A stretch of DNA of 64,000 nt from the NCBI RefSeq assembly GCF_002812955.1, contig NZ_PFXK01000009.1, positions 107,100 through 171,099 on the forward strand, in the 5' to 3' direction. Origin of the DNA: Vibrio sp. HA2012. Its GTDB lineage: Bacteria; Pseudomonadota; Gammaproteobacteria; Enterobacterales; Vibrionaceae. Positions 8,891-21,877 of this stretch are shown one piece after another. Made by a program: the position numbers and the translations under genes. The notes beneath the pieces are model-generated. The model did no database searches, was not told where the DNA came from, and saw only the letters and a program-made list of their open reading frames with translations. Each line of letters begins with the position of its first letter. Within the stretch, counting starts at the first letter, position 1.

Positions 8891-10842
8891 TGGCTATAAA
8901 AATACTGCCGGCACGGCTGGCAAACCAGATCGCAGCCGGTGAGGTTGTAGAAAGACCGGCATCTGTTGTCAAAGAGCTGGTGGAAAACAGTCTGGATTCC
9001 GGAGCCTCCCGTATTGATATTGATATCGAGAAAGGGGGCTGCAAGCTGATCCGGATCCGGGATAACGGAAGTGGTATAGAAAAAGATGAACTGGCACTGG
9101 CACTTAGCCGTCATGCAACGTCCAAGATTCATTCTCTGGATGATCTGGAAGCCATCATTAGCCTAGGCTTTCGTGGAGAAGCTCTGGCCAGTATCAGTTC
9201 GGTCTCCCGGCTGACCCTGACTTCCAGACCCGTTGCTCAGGAACAGGCGTGGTCGGCTTATTCTGAAGGCCGGGATATGGCTGTAAAGATTCAACCTGCA
9301 GCTCATCCTGTCGGTACTTCTGTTGAAGTTCTTGATCTGTTCTTTAATACGCCAGCCAGAAGAAAATTTTTACGTACTGAAAAAACAGAATTTACTCATA
9401 TTGATGAATTGATAAAACGTATTGCTCTCAGTCGGCTTGATGTGACCATTAATATGACTCATAACGGCAAGATAGTGCGTCAGTACCGGGCTGCAAAGAC
9501 GCAGGCTCAGATGGAAAAAAGACTGGCAGCTGTCTGTGGTGGTGCTTTTGTACGTAATATGCTTCGGATCGAGCTGGAACATAATGGACTTAAACTGAGT
9601 GGCTGGATCACTACGCCGGAAGGAGCCCGTCAGCAGAGCGATTTGCAATACTGCTATGTTAACGGACGTATGATGCGAGATAAGTTGATCAATCATGCCA
9701 TTCGTCAGAGTTATGAAAGCAGCCTGAGGCCGGAACAGTTTGCTACTTATGTTCTGTTTATTGAGATCGATCCGCATCAGGTCGATGTTAATGTACATCC
9801 GGCTAAACATGAAGTCCGTTTTCATCAGGCCCGTCTGGTGCACGATTTTATTTATCAGGCTCTGGCTGGAGCATTGGCTCAGAGTGCTTATATTGATGAA
9901 CCGGTTATGGCGGAATCAGCCCGTCATAGAGAATCTTATTCAGAGACGGGAGAAATTGCAGCTTATCCGTTATTATCGGAAGGTGTCTCTATCGAGTATT
10001 CTGTACCTCGAAGGGTAATGGAATCGGCCTCCAGAACACCGGATTATCCGCGTAAAAGTGGTGGAAATTGGGCGCCGGATCATCGAACTCCCTCCCGCAC
10101 TGGATATAAAGAAAATAAGTCAACATCAACCCCTTCTTCTCGCGAAGTGAAAGCTTATCAGGAATTATTACGCACGCCGGCTGGACATCAGCCACAGCAT
10201 CCGACGATATCTGTAAGCGATAAGCCTGACCGGGCAGCAGAACAGGCTGTTAGCTATATTCACAACGAGAGCGCATCGATCCGAGAGCTGGGTAAAGCTG
10301 TGGCTGTGGTTGACAGCCGCTATCTGCTGATGCTTTCGGATTCCGGGCCGGTTCTGGTTTCTCTGTTCAGAGCTGAATGGTACAGACTGGCCGGACAGCT
10401 TAGGATTGAAGAGCATGGGCTAACTGCTCAGCCTTTGTTGGTACCATTATCCCTTAAAGTGGAGAAAGCACAGTTGGACGCACTGCAATATAATGAAGCA
10501 TTATTGAGCCGGTTCGCTATTCAATTGAAGAAAAAAGGGACAGATAGCGTGATGGTGATGGCGGTGCCGCAACCGCTACGGCAACAAAATTTACAACAAA
10601 TGGTTCCTAATCTGTTATCTTACCTGGCTTTTTACGCAGAGCAGCAGACAAAACCTCAACATCTGACGCAATGGCTGGCTACTGAGCTAATGCAAGAAAA
10701 AAGCAGCTACACTTTATCTGAAGCAATTCAGCTTATTTCCGAGCTGGAGCAGCTTTGGCAGGGACAGTTACCACTGACTGACCGTACTTTTATCCGGATT
10801 GCGGATTTTTCAGCCACGATAGCGAATTTGAACCATGAATAA
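8890..10842 (+). CDS. mutL: DNA mismatch repair protein MutL
   Basis: 650 residues. GHKL ATPase linking MutS mismatch recognition to MutH nicking and UvrD. N-terminal motifs are clear: [17 protein letters not shown] and [11 protein letters not shown] poorly conserved linker (about 340-450) precedes the C-terminal dimerisation domain. The endonuclease motif DQHA(x2)E(x4)E is not present, as expected for MutL of species that use MutH. Overlaps both amiB and miaA, so translation is probably coupled. Confidence 0.96.
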   Translation: MAIKILPARLANQIAAGEVVERPASVVKELVENSLDSGASRIDIDIEKGGCKLIRIRDNGSGIEKDELALALSRHATSKIHSLDDLEAIISLGFRGEALASISSVSRLTLTSRPVAQEQAWSAYSEGRDMAVKIQPAAHPVGTSVEVLDLFFNTPARRKFLRTEKTEFTHIDELIKRIALSRLDVTINMTHNGKIVRQYRAAKTQAQMEKRLAAVCGGAFVRNMLRIELEHNGLKLSGWITTPEGARQQSDLQYCYVNGRMMRDKLINHAIRQSYESSLRPEQFATYVLFIEIDPHQVDVNVHPAKHEVRFHQARLVHDFIYQALAGALAQSAYIDEPVMAESARHRESYSETGEIAAYPLLSEGVSIEYSVPRRVMESASRTPDYPRKSGGNWAPDHRTPSRTGYKENKSTSTPSSREVKAYQELLRTPAGHQPQHPTISVSDKPDRAAEQAVSYIHNESASIRELGKAVAVVDSRYLLMLSDSGPVLVSLFRAEWYRLAGQLRIEEHGLTAQPLLVPLSLKVEKAQLDALQYNEALLSRFAIQLKKKGTDSVMVMAVPQPLRQQNLQQMVPNLLSYLAFYAEQQTKPQHLTQWLATELMQEKSSYTLSEAIQLISELEQLWQGQLPLTDRTFIRIADFSATIANLNHE

Positions 10843-11788
10843 ACCATCACCACTTGCTCTGTTTTTAATGGGGCCAACCGCATCGGGTAAAACGGACTTG
10901 GCGATTCGTCTTCGGAAAAAATATCCGCTGGAAATTATCAGTGTGGATTCTGCGTTGATCTATCGGGGGATGGATATCGGTACGGCTAAGCCGGATAAAG
11001 AAGAGCAGTGTAGTGCTCCGCACCGGCTGATCGATATTCTGGATCCGAAAGAGATCTATTCAGCAGCGGATTTCCGAAGGGATGCCCTGGCTGAAATGAG
11101 TGCTATTGTTGCTGAGGGTAAAATTCCGTTGCTTGTTGGCGGAACTATGTTGTATTACAAGGCTCTATTAGAAGGATTATCACCACTTCCTTCGGCTGAT
11201 CCAAATGTTCGCAGACAGATAGAAGAGGAAGCAAAACATTTCGGATGGGAAGTATTACATCAGCAGTTACGAGATCTTGATCCCGTATCGGCGGAAAGAA
11301 TACACCCGAACGACCCACAAAGGCTTTCAAGGGCATTGGAAGTTTACCGAATTTCGGGTAAAACGTTAACTGAACTGACTCGGCAACAGGGAGAGCCTCT
11401 TCCGTACAGGGTCAGACAATTTGCCATAGCGCCCGGAGACCGGGCTGAACTTCACCGCAGAATTGAGTTCAGATTTGAAAAAATGATCGAATCCGGATTT
11501 GAAGATGAAGTGAAATCCCTCTATGCTCGAAAGGATCTGCATCGCGATTTACCTTCTATCCGTTGTGTGGGATATCGGCAGATGTGGGATTATCTGGATG
11601 GGAATTGCACTCTGGATGAAGCGATTTTTCGCGGTATCTGTGCAACCCGTCAATTGGCCAAGCGGCAGATTACCTGGTTACGCAGCTGGGATAATTTAAC
11701 TTGGTTAGATAGCGAAAACATTGAACAGGCGGTAGCAAAGGTGTCTGAAGTTCTGGATTCAGAACTAAATGAGATGGCATCAGACTGA
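10835..11788 (+). CDS. miaA: tRNA dimethylallyltransferase
   Basis: 317 residues. Adds the isopentenyl group to A37 of tRNAs reading UNN codons, using dimethylallyl diphosphate. P-loop GPTASGKT at about residues 13-20; the substrate-binding signature [18 protein letters not shown] follows. It overlaps mutL by 8 bases. Confidence 0.96.
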   Translation: MNKPSPLALFLMGPTASGKTDLAIRLRKKYPLEIISVDSALIYRGMDIGTAKPDKEEQCSAPHRLIDILDPKEIYSAADFRRDALAEMSAIVAEGKIPLLVGGTMLYYKALLEGLSPLPSADPNVRRQIEEEAKHFGWEVLHQQLRDLDPVSAERIHPNDPQRLSRALEVYRISGKTLTELTRQQGEPLPYRVRQFAIAPGDRAELHRRIEFRFEKMIESGFEDEVKSLYARKDLHRDLPSIRCVGYRQMWDYLDGNCTLDEAIFRGICATRQLAKRQITWLRSWDNLTWLDSENIEQAVAKVSEVLDSELNEMASD

Positions 11789-11923
11789 TATTGCTGTGTA
11801 TAATGTGATCGTTTTTGCGTGATGGTGTCGAAAGTATTCTTCTTTGAGGAGCAGACGATACTTTTTTGATTTATTTAGCTCAGATGCAAAAGCAGGACCT
11901 AACTTGCAGCAGTGTACCGATAG

Positions 11924-12232
<309 letters not shown>

Positions 12233-12261
12233 TACGATTCAAATGATGAGGAGTTGATTGC

Positions 12262-13551
12262 TTGTTTGACCGTTATGAAGCCGGTGAACAGGCTATTCTT
12301 GTTCATATCAACTTTACGCAAGAGGGTGAGTGGGAAGATCTAAGCGAATTTGAGATGCTGGTCTCTTCTGCCGGAGTCAATACGCTGCAGGTTATCACTG
12401 GCAGCAGACAGGCTCCGCACCCTAAATACTACGTCGGAGAAGGCAAAGCCGAAGAGATTGCACTGGCTGTGCAGTCTGCTGGTGCTGAAATAGTGATCTT
12501 CAATCACGCCCTCTCTCCCGCCCAGGAAAGAAATCTAGAGAAGCTTTGTGAATGTCGGGTTGTGGACCGTACCGGTTTGATCCTGGATATTTTTGCTCAG
12601 CGTGCGCGTACCCATGAAGGTAAATTACAGGTTGAACTGGCACAGCTTCGTCATCTTTCTACGCGTCTGATTCGGGGTTGGACTCACCTTGAAAGACAAA
12701 AAGGTGGTATTGGTCTGCGTGGGCCGGGGGAAACCCAGCTTGAGACGGACCGACGTTTGTTGCGTGACAGAATTAAGGCGATTTTGCGCCGTCTGGAAAA
12801 AGTTGCCAAACAACGTGAACAGGGTAGACGGGCAAGAAACCGGGCAGAAATACCAACCATTTCTCTGGTTGGCTATACTAACGCCGGTAAGTCCACACTG
12901 TTTAACCGTATTACCGAAGCGGGGGTTTACGCCGCTGATCAGTTATTTGCCACTCTCGACCCGACATTACGTAAGATTGAGCTGGATGATGTTGGCTCTG
13001 CTATTCTTGCTGATACGGTAGGGTTTATTCGTCATCTGCCTCATGATCTGGTTGCTGCATTTAAAGCAACCTTACAGGAAACACAAGAAGCCGATATTCT
13101 GTTACATGTTGTAGATGCCAGTGACGACCGTTTTCGTGAAAATATAGAGGCGGTTGATATTGTACTGGAAGAGATTGAAGCAAATGAAGTGCCTTCTTTG
13201 CTGATTATGAATAAGATTGATAATCTTGAAGGACAAAGACCACGTATCGAACGGGACGATGAAGGGGTTCCCCGAACGGTATGGGTATCGGCAATGGAAG
13301 GGATTGGTATTGATCTTCTGTTTCAGGCATTGACGGAGCGTCTGGCCAGTCAGATAGTTCATTACCGTCTCAGAATCCCGCCTCAGTATCAGGGGCGTTT
13401 GCGCAGTTTATTCTTTGAAATGAGGTGTATTCAGTTTGAAGAATATGATCAAGATGGTAACTTATTGATCGATATCCGAATGCAACAAGTCGATTGGTCT
13501 AGACTTGAGAAAAGAGAAGGGGCAGTTCTGGGTGACTTTATCGTTCACTGA
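12262..13551 (+). CDS. hflX: Ribosome-associated GTPase HflX
   Basis: 429 residues with a TTG start preceded at good distance by GAGGAG (12248-12253). GTPase that splits stalled or stressed ribosomes. N-terminal HflX domain with the glycine-rich GGIGLRGPGETQLE, then the G domain with GYTNAGKST (G1), DTVGF (G3) and NKID (G4). Lies between hfq and hflK. Confidence 0.95.
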   Translation: MFDRYEAGEQAILVHINFTQEGEWEDLSEFEMLVSSAGVNTLQVITGSRQAPHPKYYVGEGKAEEIALAVQSAGAEIVIFNHALSPAQERNLEKLCECRVVDRTGLILDIFAQRARTHEGKLQVELAQLRHLSTRLIRGWTHLERQKGGIGLRGPGETQLETDRRLLRDRIKAILRRLEKVAKQREQGRRARNRAEIPTISLVGYTNAGKSTLFNRITEAGVYAADQLFATLDPTLRKIELDDVGSAILADTVGFIRHLPHDLVAAFKATLQETQEADILLHVVDASDDRFRENIEAVDIVLEEIEANEVPSLLIMNKIDNLEGQRPRIERDDEGVPRTVWVSAMEGIGIDLLFQALTERLASQIVHYRLRIPPQYQGRLRSLFFEMRCIQFEEYDQDGNLLIDIRMQQVDWSRLEKREGAVLGDFIVH

Positions 13552-13596
13552 AGGGCTGCTACAGTATAACGTCATATCTAATGATGGAGCTTTCTA

Positions 13597-14781
13597 ATGG
13601 CGTGGAATGAGCCTGGTAATAATAACGGCAATAATGGTCGCGATAATGACCCTTGGGGGAATAACAATAATCGCGGTGGCCGAGATCAAGGTCCGCCAGA
13701 CTTAGACGAAGTATTCAGCAAACTGAGTCAAAAGCTGGGGGGAAGATTTGGTAAAAAAGGTGGTACACCTTCGTTTGGTACGGGCAGTACTATAGGGCTG
13801 GGATTGATTGTTGTTGTCTTGGCGGCCATTTGGGTCTTCTCCGGTTTTTATACCATTGGAGAAGCGGAGAAAGGTGTGGTACTTCGTTTAGGTAAATATC
13901 ACCATACCGTAGATCCTGGCCTGAACTGGCGACCTCGTTTTATCGATGAAGTAACAACGGTTAACGTACAACGTATCCAGCAGCTTAAGGCCAGTGGCCT
14001 GATGCTGACTAAAGATGAAAATGTGGTTACCGTCGAGATGGTGGTTCAGTACCGTGTGGCTGACCCGTACAAGTATCTGTTCCGTGTGACCAATGCAGAT
14101 GATAGCTTACGTCAGGCAACCGATTCGGCCTTACGCGCCGTTATTGGTGACTCGCTGATGGATAATATCCTGACCAGTGGTCGTCAGATTATTCGTCAGA
14201 GTACTCAGGTGGAACTGAATAATATCATTGATAACTATGATATGGGGCTGGTAGTTGTCGATGTGACTTTCCAGTCGGCTCGTCCACCAGAGCAGGTAAA
14301 AGATGCATTTGATGATGCTATTGCAGCTCGTGAGGATGAAGAGCGTTATATCCGTGAAGCGGAAGCTTATAAAAATGAAATCCTTCCTAAAGCAACGGGT
14401 CGTGCTGAACGTCTGAAGAAAGAAGCTCAAGGGTATAGTGAACGTACGGTAAATGAAGCTCAGGGGCAGGTTGCACAATTTGAGAAATTGCTTCCGGAGT
14501 ATCAGGCCGCGCCTGAAGTTACCCGTAATCGTTTGTATCTGGATACTATGGAGGCGGTTTATTCCCGTTCTTCTAAGGTATTGATTGATTCTGAATCCAG
14601 CGGCAATCTGCTTTATTTGCCAATTGATAAGCTGGCAGGGCAGGCTGCGGGGGATGTTCCGAGTAAACGTGAGGCAAAATCTACAGCGGCTTATGATCAG
14701 ATTGAGCTGGATTCTCAGGGGACAAACTCTCAGACCAGTTCTTCATCTCGTACCACTAACACTCGTCAAGGGAGATATTAA
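13597..14781 (+). CDS. hflK: FtsH protease modulator HflK
   Basis: 394 residues. Inner-membrane SPFH-family protein that, with HflC, encloses the FtsH protease and modulates its access to membrane substrates. A Gly/Asn-rich N-terminus (about 1-60), one membrane segment (about 68-88), an SPFH domain, and a charged coiled-coil region follow. Two bases separate its stop from hflC. Confidence 0.95.
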   Translation: MAWNEPGNNNGNNGRDNDPWGNNNNRGGRDQGPPDLDEVFSKLSQKLGGRFGKKGGTPSFGTGSTIGLGLIVVVLAAIWVFSGFYTIGEAEKGVVLRLGKYHHTVDPGLNWRPRFIDEVTTVNVQRIQQLKASGLMLTKDENVVTVEMVVQYRVADPYKYLFRVTNADDSLRQATDSALRAVIGDSLMDNILTSGRQIIRQSTQVELNNIIDNYDMGLVVVDVTFQSARPPEQVKDAFDDAIAAREDEERYIREAEAYKNEILPKATGRAERLKKEAQGYSERTVNEAQGQVAQFEKLLPEYQAAPEVTRNRLYLDTMEAVYSRSSKVLIDSESSGNLLYLPIDKLAGQAAGDVPSKREAKSTAAYDQIELDSQGTNSQTSSSSRTTNTRQGRY

Positions 14782-14783
14782 TA

Positions 14784-15761
14784 ATGCGTAAGTTACTGAT
14801 CCCTGTCGTGGTGGTCGCGCTGGTTATCGCACTGATGTCCGTTTTTGTGATCCCTGAAGGTGAGCGTGGTTTTGTTATCCGCTTTGGACGGGTACTAAAA
14901 GATGATAGTGGTATCTCCAAAGTTTATGAGCCAGGCGTGCACGTCAAGTTCCCAATGTTTGACCGTGTAAAAACTCTGGATGCTCGTATTCAGACAATGG
15001 ATGGTCGCGCAGACCGTTTTGTTACATCCGAGAAGAAAGACGTTATTATTGACTCTTATGTCAAATGGCGTATTGAAGATTTTGGTAAGTACTATGTCGC
15101 TACCGATGGTGGTGATGTTGGTAGAGCACAATTACTTCTGGAGCGTAAAGTAACGGATGTGCTTCGTTCAGAAATCGGTTCTCGTGAAATCAAGCAAATA
15201 GTCTCTGGTCCACGTAACAATGAGGTACAGGTTACGATTGGTAGTGATGTCCCTGAAACCGAAGCGGTCAGAAAGGCGCTGGAAATTGACGGTGAACGTG
15301 ACAAGATCATGGAAAATGTTCTGGCAGATACCCGAATCAGTGCTATGAAAGACCTTGGGGTGCGAGTTGTTGATTTTCGGATGAAACAGATCAACTTGCC
15401 GGATGAAATCAGTGAATCCATTTATAAGCGCATGCGAGCGGAACGAGAAACTGTTGCGCGTAAACACCGTTCTCAGGGACGAGAAAAAGCAGAGATTATT
15501 CGTGCTCAGGCTGAACTGGAAGTGGCAACAGTACTGGCGGAAGCGGATAAGACAGCTCGGGTTACCCGAGGGGAAGCTGATGCAGAAGCAGCAGCAATCT
15601 ACTCTGAAGCTTATAACAAGGATCCTGAGTTTTTCAGTTTCCTGCGTTCGCTGAGAGCGTATGAAAAATCATTCAGCAGTAAGAGTGATATCCTGGTTCT
15701 TGATCCGAACAGCGATTTCTTTAAATACATGAAGGACGCTAAAGGCAAACGGACTAAGTAA
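14784..15761 (+). CDS. hflC: FtsH protease modulator HflC
   Basis: 325 residues. Partner of HflK in the HflKC-FtsH complex. N-terminal membrane anchor (about 5-25), SPFH domain with the conserved GFVIRFGRV start, then an Ala/Glu-rich coiled coil. Last gene of the tsaE-hflC series; a strong terminator follows. Confidence 0.95.
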   Translation: MRKLLIPVVVVALVIALMSVFVIPEGERGFVIRFGRVLKDDSGISKVYEPGVHVKFPMFDRVKTLDARIQTMDGRADRFVTSEKKDVIIDSYVKWRIEDFGKYYVATDGGDVGRAQLLLERKVTDVLRSEIGSREIKQIVSGPRNNEVQVTIGSDVPETEAVRKALEIDGERDKIMENVLADTRISAMKDLGVRVVDFRMKQINLPDEISESIYKRMRAERETVARKHRSQGREKAEIIRAQAELEVATVLAEADKTARVTRGEADAEAAAIYSEAYNKDPEFFSFLRSLRAYEKSFSSKSDILVLDPNSDFFKYMKDAKGKRTK

Positions 15762-15789
15762 CCGAAAACGGTATTTTTTGCTTATATAT

Positions 15790-15817
15790 AAAGGCTCCTG
15801 TTACGGAGCCTTTTTTA
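15790..15817 (+). terminator. Rho-independent terminator after hflC
   Basis: AAGGCTCC/GGAGCCTT stem with a TTACGG-type loop region and a T6 tract, 30 bases after hflC. Confidence 0.85.
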
Positions 15818-15852
15818 TTGGGCTAATACGGTTGACTCTGGACGGGACACAG

Positions 15853-16038
15853 TCAGGATACCATATAGGCAATAACAAGCCCGGCAACGACGAGACAGCC
15901 ACCAATTCGTCTAATATCATTATTGGGCTGTCTGCTCAGTTGCGAGATCATTTTTCTCCAGCCATCGGGAGCAATAAGAGGGCCAATTCCTTCGACAATC
16001 AGGAGCAGACCGAGTGCAAGCCAGACAGAATCTGTCAT
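15853..16038 (-). CDS. yjeT: DUF2065 small membrane protein (YjeT family)
   Basis: 61 residues, almost entirely two hydrophobic helices separated by a short basic loop (APDGWRKMISQL). It matches the DUF2065/YjeT family, which sits between hflC and purA in many gammaproteobacteria. Function unknown. It faces hflC and is divergent from purA. Confidence 0.85.
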   Translation of the reverse strand: MTDSVWLALGLLLIVEGIGPLIAPDGWRKMISQLSRQPNNDIRRIGGCLVVAGLVIAYMVS

Positions 16039-16165
16039 ATTTCATTCCACAAGACTAAGAACAGAGCAATATTGTCTGATTATTTATGAGGATAGGCAAA
16101 TAGGATATCGTATGCTCAAAAAATGACTGCAAGATGATGGTTAAGGTGCTAGAATCCATTTTTAA

Positions 16166-17488
<1,323 letters not shown>

Positions 17489-17515
17489 TGCTTTTATCTG
17501 ATTAGAATCCCAAAA

Positions 17516-17541
17516 AACCGGCCTTGATGCCGGTTTTTTTT
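17516..17541 (+). terminator. Rho-independent terminator after purA
   Basis: AACCGGC/GCCGGTT stem, loop CTTGAT, then a run of T. Confidence 0.88.
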
Positions 17542-17619
17542 CGCCCGGAAGAAATGATCCTGAAAGATCTTTTGGGATCAATATGGCAAAATATTGCCTC
17601 ACACCGGTTATTTTTTGGC

Positions 17620-17646
17620 TAAAGTAGAGACAAAAATTGCCGATAC
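17620..17646 (+). promoter_or_regulatory. FliA (sigma-28) type promoter of motX
   Basis: TAAAGTAG, an 11-base spacer, GCCGATAC. This fits the flagellar sigma-28 consensus TAAAGTTT-N11-GCCGATAA, with the -10 element nearly perfect. It sits 31 bases upstream of the motX start and agrees with motX being a late flagellar gene in vibrios. Confidence 0.8.
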
Positions 17647-17676
17647 AAAAGCACGGTATGAAAAAAGAGAGCGGGT

Positions 17677-18312
17677 ATGAAGCTGAAAGCTGTAGCCGCT
17701 TCGATGATATTGTTACTGCATTCACCATTTACTCGTGCTGAGTTACCCGAGGTTGGTGAACCGGTACCTATATACACCGAAGCTGAGCTGATTAATCTGA
17801 TAGATAACAATAAGCATCTGGAAAGAGTAAAAGCCGATAACTGTCAACTGGTGGAAGATATCGTTGCCCGTGCAACGCGTATTAGCTTACCTGCTTATGA
17901 ATTCCTCTATGGTGATATGCTTGCATGGGGAGTCTGTGTTGATCAGGATGTCGAACTGGGTCTCTACTATATGGAAAATGCAGCTCATCAGGGTTTACCC
18001 TCGGCACTGGAGCAGCTCGGACGTTACTATTCGCGTGGAACTTTGGTTCAGCAGGATAAAGAACGTGCAATTCCTTACCTGCGGGAAGCGGCAGCAATGG
18101 GTAATCTGAATGCCCGAATTCATTTGGCTGAACTGCTTTTACGTGATTATGGCAGCCCTCTGGATTATGAAGATGCTTACCGCTGGCTGTATAACTCGGT
18201 TACCGCAGATCAGAGAAAACATAAACGAATTAGTGTCCTGCGCCATGGTCTGGAACAGAGAATGCCACAGAATATTATTGCCAGAGCTAAGCGGAGAGAT
18301 GTGTTCTGGTAA
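17677..18312 (+). CDS. motX: Sodium-type polar flagellar motor protein MotX
   Basis: 211 residues, the size of MotX in V. parahaemolyticus and V. alginolyticus. Cleavable signal peptide (about 1-21, ending FTRA), then Sel1-like/TPR repeats (about 75-150, for example AAHQGLPSALEQLGRYYSRG). MotX forms the periplasmic T ring with MotY, which holds PomA/PomB stators around the sodium-driven motor. The FliA-type promoter and the position after purA support the call. Without that context it would only be a Sel1-repeat exported protein. Confidence 0.88.
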   Translation: MKLKAVAASMILLLHSPFTRAELPEVGEPVPIYTEAELINLIDNNKHLERVKADNCQLVEDIVARATRISLPAYEFLYGDMLAWGVCVDQDVELGLYYMENAAHQGLPSALEQLGRYYSRGTLVQQDKERAIPYLREAAAMGNLNARIHLAELLLRDYGSPLDYEDAYRWLYNSVTADQRKHKRISVLRHGLEQRMPQNIIARAKRRDVFW

Positions 18313-18343
18313 GCTTGTACATGCCTGCTGCATATAAACCATA

Positions 18344-18380
18344 CCTGAACGCCTCACATATGTGGGGCGTTGGTATTTTT
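18344..18380 (+). terminator. Rho-independent terminator after motX
   Basis: Long inverted repeat AACGCC..GGCGTT around CACATATGTG, extended by ATACC/GGTAT, followed by five T. Confidence 0.8.
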
Positions 18381-18446
18381 AATTACTTATTTTAGATGGA
18401 GTTCTATATACTTACATTATTCACCCTTCTTTAAGCAGGTTTACTT

Positions 18447-20924
18447 ATGTCTGAACCGACGAGTCCGGATCCTTTTGCCGAGCGCGAATCCGAAAAGTAC
18501 GATAATCCTATCCCCAGTCGAGAATTTATTCTTGATTTTCTGACCCAGGCCAATGTGCCGATGAATCGAAATGATCTGTTCGAAGCACTGGAACTATCAG
18601 GTGAGGAACAGTATGAAGGCCTTCGTCGCCGCCTTAGAGCGATGGAGAGAGATGGTCAGTTAGTCTTTACCCGTCGCCAGTGTTATGCACTTCCAGATAA
18701 GCTGGAGATGGTTAAAGGTTATGTTATCGGTCATAAAGACGGGCATGGCTGGGTAAGGCCGGAAGGCAGTCTGAATAAAGATAATGATCTTCTGCTGCCT
18801 CATCATCAGATGCGGACAATCATTCATGGTGATTATGTTCTGGTTCAGCCTGTGGGACAGGATAAACGAGGACGCAAGGAAGGGCGTCTAGTCCGGGTTC
18901 TGGAAGAGCGGAAATCACAAATCGTCGGGCGTCTGTTTCTGGAACACGGTTATGCTTACGTGGTGCCGGATGATTCCCGTATCACACAGGATATATTAAT
19001 CCCCAATGATGCCCGAATGGGTGCCCGAATGGGGAATGTCGTGGTGATAGACATTACCGATCGCGGAGCACGATCCCGGGGGATGGCAGGGAAAATAGTG
19101 GAAGTTCTGGGTGAAAATCTGGCTCCCGGAATGGAGACTCAGATCGCTATCCGTACTCATGATATCCCTCATGAATGGCCGCATGAGGTAGAAAAGCAGA
19201 TTGCCGGACTGGGTGAAGAAGTACCGGAAGAGGCGAAGCAGGGGCGGGTTGATTTGCGGACACTGCCATTGGTGACAATTGATGGTGAAGATGCGCGTGA
19301 TTTTGATGATGCCGTATACTGTGAATCCAAGCCAAGTGGAGGCTGGCGTTTATGGGTAGCGATTGCTGACGTCAGTTATTATGTTCGTCAGGATACCGCT
19401 TTGGACAAGGAAGCCATCAATCGTGGAAATTCCGTATATTTTCCTTCTCAGGTAGTTCCAATGTTGCCTGAGGTGCTCTCTAACGGGCTCTGCTCATTGA
19501 ATCCTCAGGTTGACAGACTATGCATGGTATGTGAAATGACGGTTTCGGAATCCGGAAAACTGTCAGGCTATAAACACTACGAAGCAGTAATGAATTCTCA
19601 TGCCCGTCTGACCTACAATAAAGTCAGTGCTATCTTGGAAGGGGACACTGAACTCAGGGAAAGATATGTGGATTTAGTCCCGCATCTGGAAGAGTTACAC
19701 AGCATGTATAAGGTACTGAAACATGCACGGGATAACCGAGGGGCTATTGAATTCGAAACAGTAGAAACCAAATTTATCTTTAATGCTGAGCGTAAGATTG
19801 ACCGAATTGAACCGGTAATACGTAATGATGCGCATAAGATTATTGAAGAGTGCATGATTCTGGCAAATATCGCTTCTGCTTCTCTGGTAGAGAAACTGAA
19901 GGAACCAGCTCTGTACCGTATTCATGAGACTCCAGGTGAAGAACGCCTGACCGGGTTCCGGGATTTTCTGAGTGAGTTGGGGTTGGATCTTTCCGGGGGA
20001 CTTGAACCATCACCGACAGACTATGCCAAACTGATCCGGGCAATTGCCAACCGACCGGATCACGAATTGATTCAGACCATGCTACTTCGTTCCATGAAGC
20101 AGGCTGTGTACAATGCCGATAATGCAGGGCATTTTGGTCTGGCACTGAAGCGTTATGCTCATTTTACTTCACCGATCCGCCGGTATCCGGATTTATTGCT
20201 GCACCGGGCAATTAAATATCTGATTGCCAAGCACGAAGGCAGAAATAAGGATCGCTGGACACCAACCGGAGGTTATCACTATTCCTTTGATGATATGGAT
20301 TTTTATGGTGAGCAGTGCTCCATGACGGAACGTCGGGCTGATGATGCAACCCGAGAAGTTGCTGACTGGCTGAAGTGTGAATATATGCAGGATCATGTCG
20401 GTGAAGAAATGGAAGGCGTGATAGCTAATGTGACCGGGTTTGGTTTCTTTGTTCGTCTGACAGAATTGCATATTGATGGGTTGGTGCATATATCCACGCT
20501 GGCGAATGACTATTATCAGTTTGATCCAATTGGAGCTCGTTTGATAGGTGAAAGTTCTGGCCAGATTTACCGGTTGGGAGACGCGGTAAAAGTTAAAGTA
20601 CTTTCGGTTAATCTGAATGATCGCCAAATTGACTTTGAATTGGTAGAAACAAGTCGTAAGCTACGCGGAAAAGGAAAAACTGCGAAAAAACGGGCTGCAC
20701 AGGCGGAGAAAAAAGCGGTATCTAAAAAGAAAATGGCAGTGAAAGCCCAAAAAACTGGTGGCAAAGCTAAGCCAATGATTGAACCGACTAAACGTCCGGG
20801 GGATTCTGATGATACGGCAGATAAAAAGAATCCGGCCCGAAGGAAAACTAAAGCAGAGAAAGCGCGTAAGAAAAAGTCCAGAACAAAGACTAGTGCAACG
20901 CAGGGTAAGAGAAAGAATAAATAG
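18447..20924 (+). CDS. rnr: Ribonuclease R
   Basis: 825 residues. RNB-family 3'-to-5' exoribonuclease that degrades structured RNA and takes part in trans-translation and rRNA quality control. Order: N-terminal winged helix (about 20-90), two cold-shock/OB domains, RNB catalytic domain with [12 protein letters not shown] (metal-binding Asp residues), S1 domain (about 640-725), then a long Lys/Arg-rich tail (about 735-825) typical of RNase R and needed for ribosome association. Followed after 14 bases by rlmB. Confidence 0.96.
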   Translation: MSEPTSPDPFAERESEKYDNPIPSREFILDFLTQANVPMNRNDLFEALELSGEEQYEGLRRRLRAMERDGQLVFTRRQCYALPDKLEMVKGYVIGHKDGHGWVRPEGSLNKDNDLLLPHHQMRTIIHGDYVLVQPVGQDKRGRKEGRLVRVLEERKSQIVGRLFLEHGYAYVVPDDSRITQDILIPNDARMGARMGNVVVIDITDRGARSRGMAGKIVEVLGENLAPGMETQIAIRTHDIPHEWPHEVEKQIAGLGEEVPEEAKQGRVDLRTLPLVTIDGEDARDFDDAVYCESKPSGGWRLWVAIADVSYYVRQDTALDKEAINRGNSVYFPSQVVPMLPEVLSNGLCSLNPQVDRLCMVCEMTVSESGKLSGYKHYEAVMNSHARLTYNKVSAILEGDTELRERYVDLVPHLEELHSMYKVLKHARDNRGAIEFETVETKFIFNAERKIDRIEPVIRNDAHKIIEECMILANIASASLVEKLKEPALYRIHETPGEERLTGFRDFLSELGLDLSGGLEPSPTDYAKLIRAIANRPDHELIQTMLLRSMKQAVYNADNAGHFGLALKRYAHFTSPIRRYPDLLLHRAIKYLIAKHEGRNKDRWTPTGGYHYSFDDMDFYGEQCSMTERRADDATREVADWLKCEYMQDHVGEEMEGVIANVTGFGFFVRLTELHIDGLVHISTLANDYYQFDPIGARLIGESSGQIYRLGDAVKVKVLSVNLNDRQIDFELVETSRKLRGKGKTAKKRAAQAEKKAVSKKKMAVKAQKTGGKAKPMIEPTKRPGDSDDTADKKNPARRKTKAEKARKKKSRTKTSATQGKRKNK

Positions 20925-20938
20925 TTTCAGAGTGAACC

Positions 20939-21676
20939 ATGAGTAATGAATTTATCTACGGTATACATGCCGTAAAAGCTGTACTGGAAAATGATCCGGC
21001 ACGATTTGTTGAAGCCTTCGTGTTGAAAGGGCGTCAGGATGATCGTCTGCTACCGGTACTGAATCAGCTGCAACAGTGCGGTATCTCTATTCAGCAGATG
21101 GGAAGAAAGGCACTGGACGATAAAGCCAAGGGTGCTAATCATCAGGGTATTATTGCCCGGGTCAGGCCGGTGAAGGCACTGAATGAAAACGATCTGGATC
21201 AGATTCTGGCTCAGCATGAACAGCCTTTACTGTTGGTTTTGGATGGAGTGACGGATCCGCATAATCTTGGAGCTTGTCTGCGTAATGCTGATGCGGCTGG
21301 TGTGGCGGCAGTCATTGTGCCGAAAGATAAGTCTGCTCCGATGACGGCAACAGTAAGTAAAGTGGCGTGTGGCGCAGCGGAAACCGTTCCTCTGGTGAGA
21401 GTAACCAATCTTGCCCGAACTATGCGAGCACTGCAGGAGCAGGGTATCTGGTTCGTGGGAACTGCCGGTGAAGCAACACATGATATCTATCAGAGTAAAC
21501 TGACAGGTTCTTTGGCTATTGTGATGGGCGCTGAAGGGGATGGCATGCGTCGTCTGACTCGTGAAACTTGTGATGATCTGATTAAAATCCCAATGGCGGG
21601 TAGCGTATCAAGCCTGAATGTGTCGGTTGCAACCGGGATTTGCTTGTTTGAAGCGGTGCGTCAGCGCTCACAGTAA
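20939..21676 (+). CDS. rlmB: 23S rRNA (guanosine-2'-O-)-methyltransferase RlmB
   Basis: 245 residues. SPOUT-class enzyme that methylates G2251 of 23S rRNA using SAM. N-terminal L30-like substrate-binding domain (about 1-80) and C-terminal SpoU domain with the motifs [22 protein letters not shown] and [15 protein letters not shown], which form the trefoil knot. Co-directional with rnr, as in E. coli. Confidence 0.96.
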   Translation: MSNEFIYGIHAVKAVLENDPARFVEAFVLKGRQDDRLLPVLNQLQQCGISIQQMGRKALDDKAKGANHQGIIARVRPVKALNENDLDQILAQHEQPLLLVLDGVTDPHNLGACLRNADAAGVAAVIVPKDKSAPMTATVSKVACGAAETVPLVRVTNLARTMRALQEQGIWFVGTAGEATHDIYQSKLTGSLAIVMGAEGDGMRRLTRETCDDLIKIPMAGSVSSLNVSVATGICLFEAVRQRSQ

Positions 21677-21749
21677 TATAATACTCTTTGTTCCCGTACA
21701 CAGTGCGGGAACACGAAATTATCCTTTCTCGGTCTCATCAAAATACCCC

Positions 21750-21778
21750 TTGCCCTTATCGCCTTCTTTCTATACAAT
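21750..21778 (+). promoter_or_regulatory. Promoter of the rpsF-priB-rpsR-rplI operon
   Basis: TTGCCC, 17-bp spacer, TACAAT, about 100 bases ahead of rpsF. A GC-containing discriminator (CCCCG) follows. Confidence 0.6.
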
Positions 21779-21818
21779 TCCCCGTCCTTAATTCTCGGTC
21801 ACTTTTTATTAGTTCCTT

Positions 21819-21852
21819 GCTTCCTCTGGATGACCGGGCCAATTGTGGAAGC
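21819..21852 (+). promoter_or_regulatory. Probable S6:S18-binding leader hairpin
   Basis: GCTTCC pairs with GGAAGC around an inner CCG trinucleotide in the 5' UTR of rpsF. Autoregulatory S6:S18 leader motifs use a CCG mimic of the 16S site. Structure matched by eye only. Confidence 0.45.
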
Positions 21853-21877
21853 TGAATAATCCGTAAGGAGCAACCAA